A stretch of 64,000 bases of DNA. Source: Aurelia coerulea. Its lineage: Eukaryota > Cnidaria > Scyphozoa > Semaeostomeae > Ulmaridae. The DNA is taken from assembly GCA_039566865.1 (NCBI GenBank), contig CM076949.1, positions 62,001 to 126,000 of the forward strand, written 5' to 3'. Position 1 is the first letter of the stretch; each line of letters opens with the position of its first letter. This document shows positions 62,459 through 64,000 of this stretch, one piece after another. The notes beneath the pieces are model-generated. The model had not been told where the DNA came from. It saw nothing but the letters and a program-made list of their open reading frames with translations, and ran no database searches. The position numbers and the translations under genes were made by a program.

Positions 62459-64000
<1,542 letters not shown>

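Overview
The window is eukaryotic, nuclear and almost certainly from an invertebrate animal. The right end carries spliced genes with GT-AG introns of 1-2 kb, one of them the start of the Ran GTPase gene, in AT-rich DNA with many short inverted-repeat transposons. The sequence alone does not fix the phylum.

Positions 1-45,540 are one uninterrupted head-to-tail satellite array, entering from beyond the left edge, with a monomer of about 126-127 bp and roughly 360 copies. Each monomer holds an A-run followed by a T-run, a 14-bp dyad (GGCCTA-AA-TAGGCC) and a G-rich stretch ending GGCCGA. From about 1 to 16,600 the monomers are nearly uniform. From there to 45,540 they fall into recognisable variants with several layers of higher-order structure: a 4,284-bp block in direct tandem (25,981-34,546), rearranged or truncated relatives at about 39,880-42,960 and 44,040-45,540, a 1,520-bp duplication near 20-23 kb, and a three-monomer (383-bp) repeat near 25 kb. 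The last block is cut by the array edge. About 175 bp of degenerate monomer follow.

Positions 45,717-51,375 are an unrelated pyrimidine-rich minisatellite with a 24-bp basic unit. It is organised locally into 120-bp and 149-bp higher-order units. Two terminal-inverted-repeat elements and a short foreign segment with a hammerhead-like motif interrupt it.

Positions 51,376-64,000 are genic. A five-exon gene on the minus strand (coding 60,929 to 52,111; 656 residues by my splice model) encodes a protein with an N-terminal C3HC4 RING finger and a long acidic, serine-rich tail, a putative E3 ubiquitin ligase. About 470 bp away and head-to-head, the plus strand begins the gene for Ran, of which the first two coding exons are present; the rest lies beyond the window. 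The two genes probably share a bidirectional promoter. Their introns hold non-autonomous DNA transposons, a fragment of a non-LTR retrotransposon C-terminus, and simple repeats. I find no rRNA, tRNA or CRISPR array, and no open frame inside the satellites that looks like a real gene.
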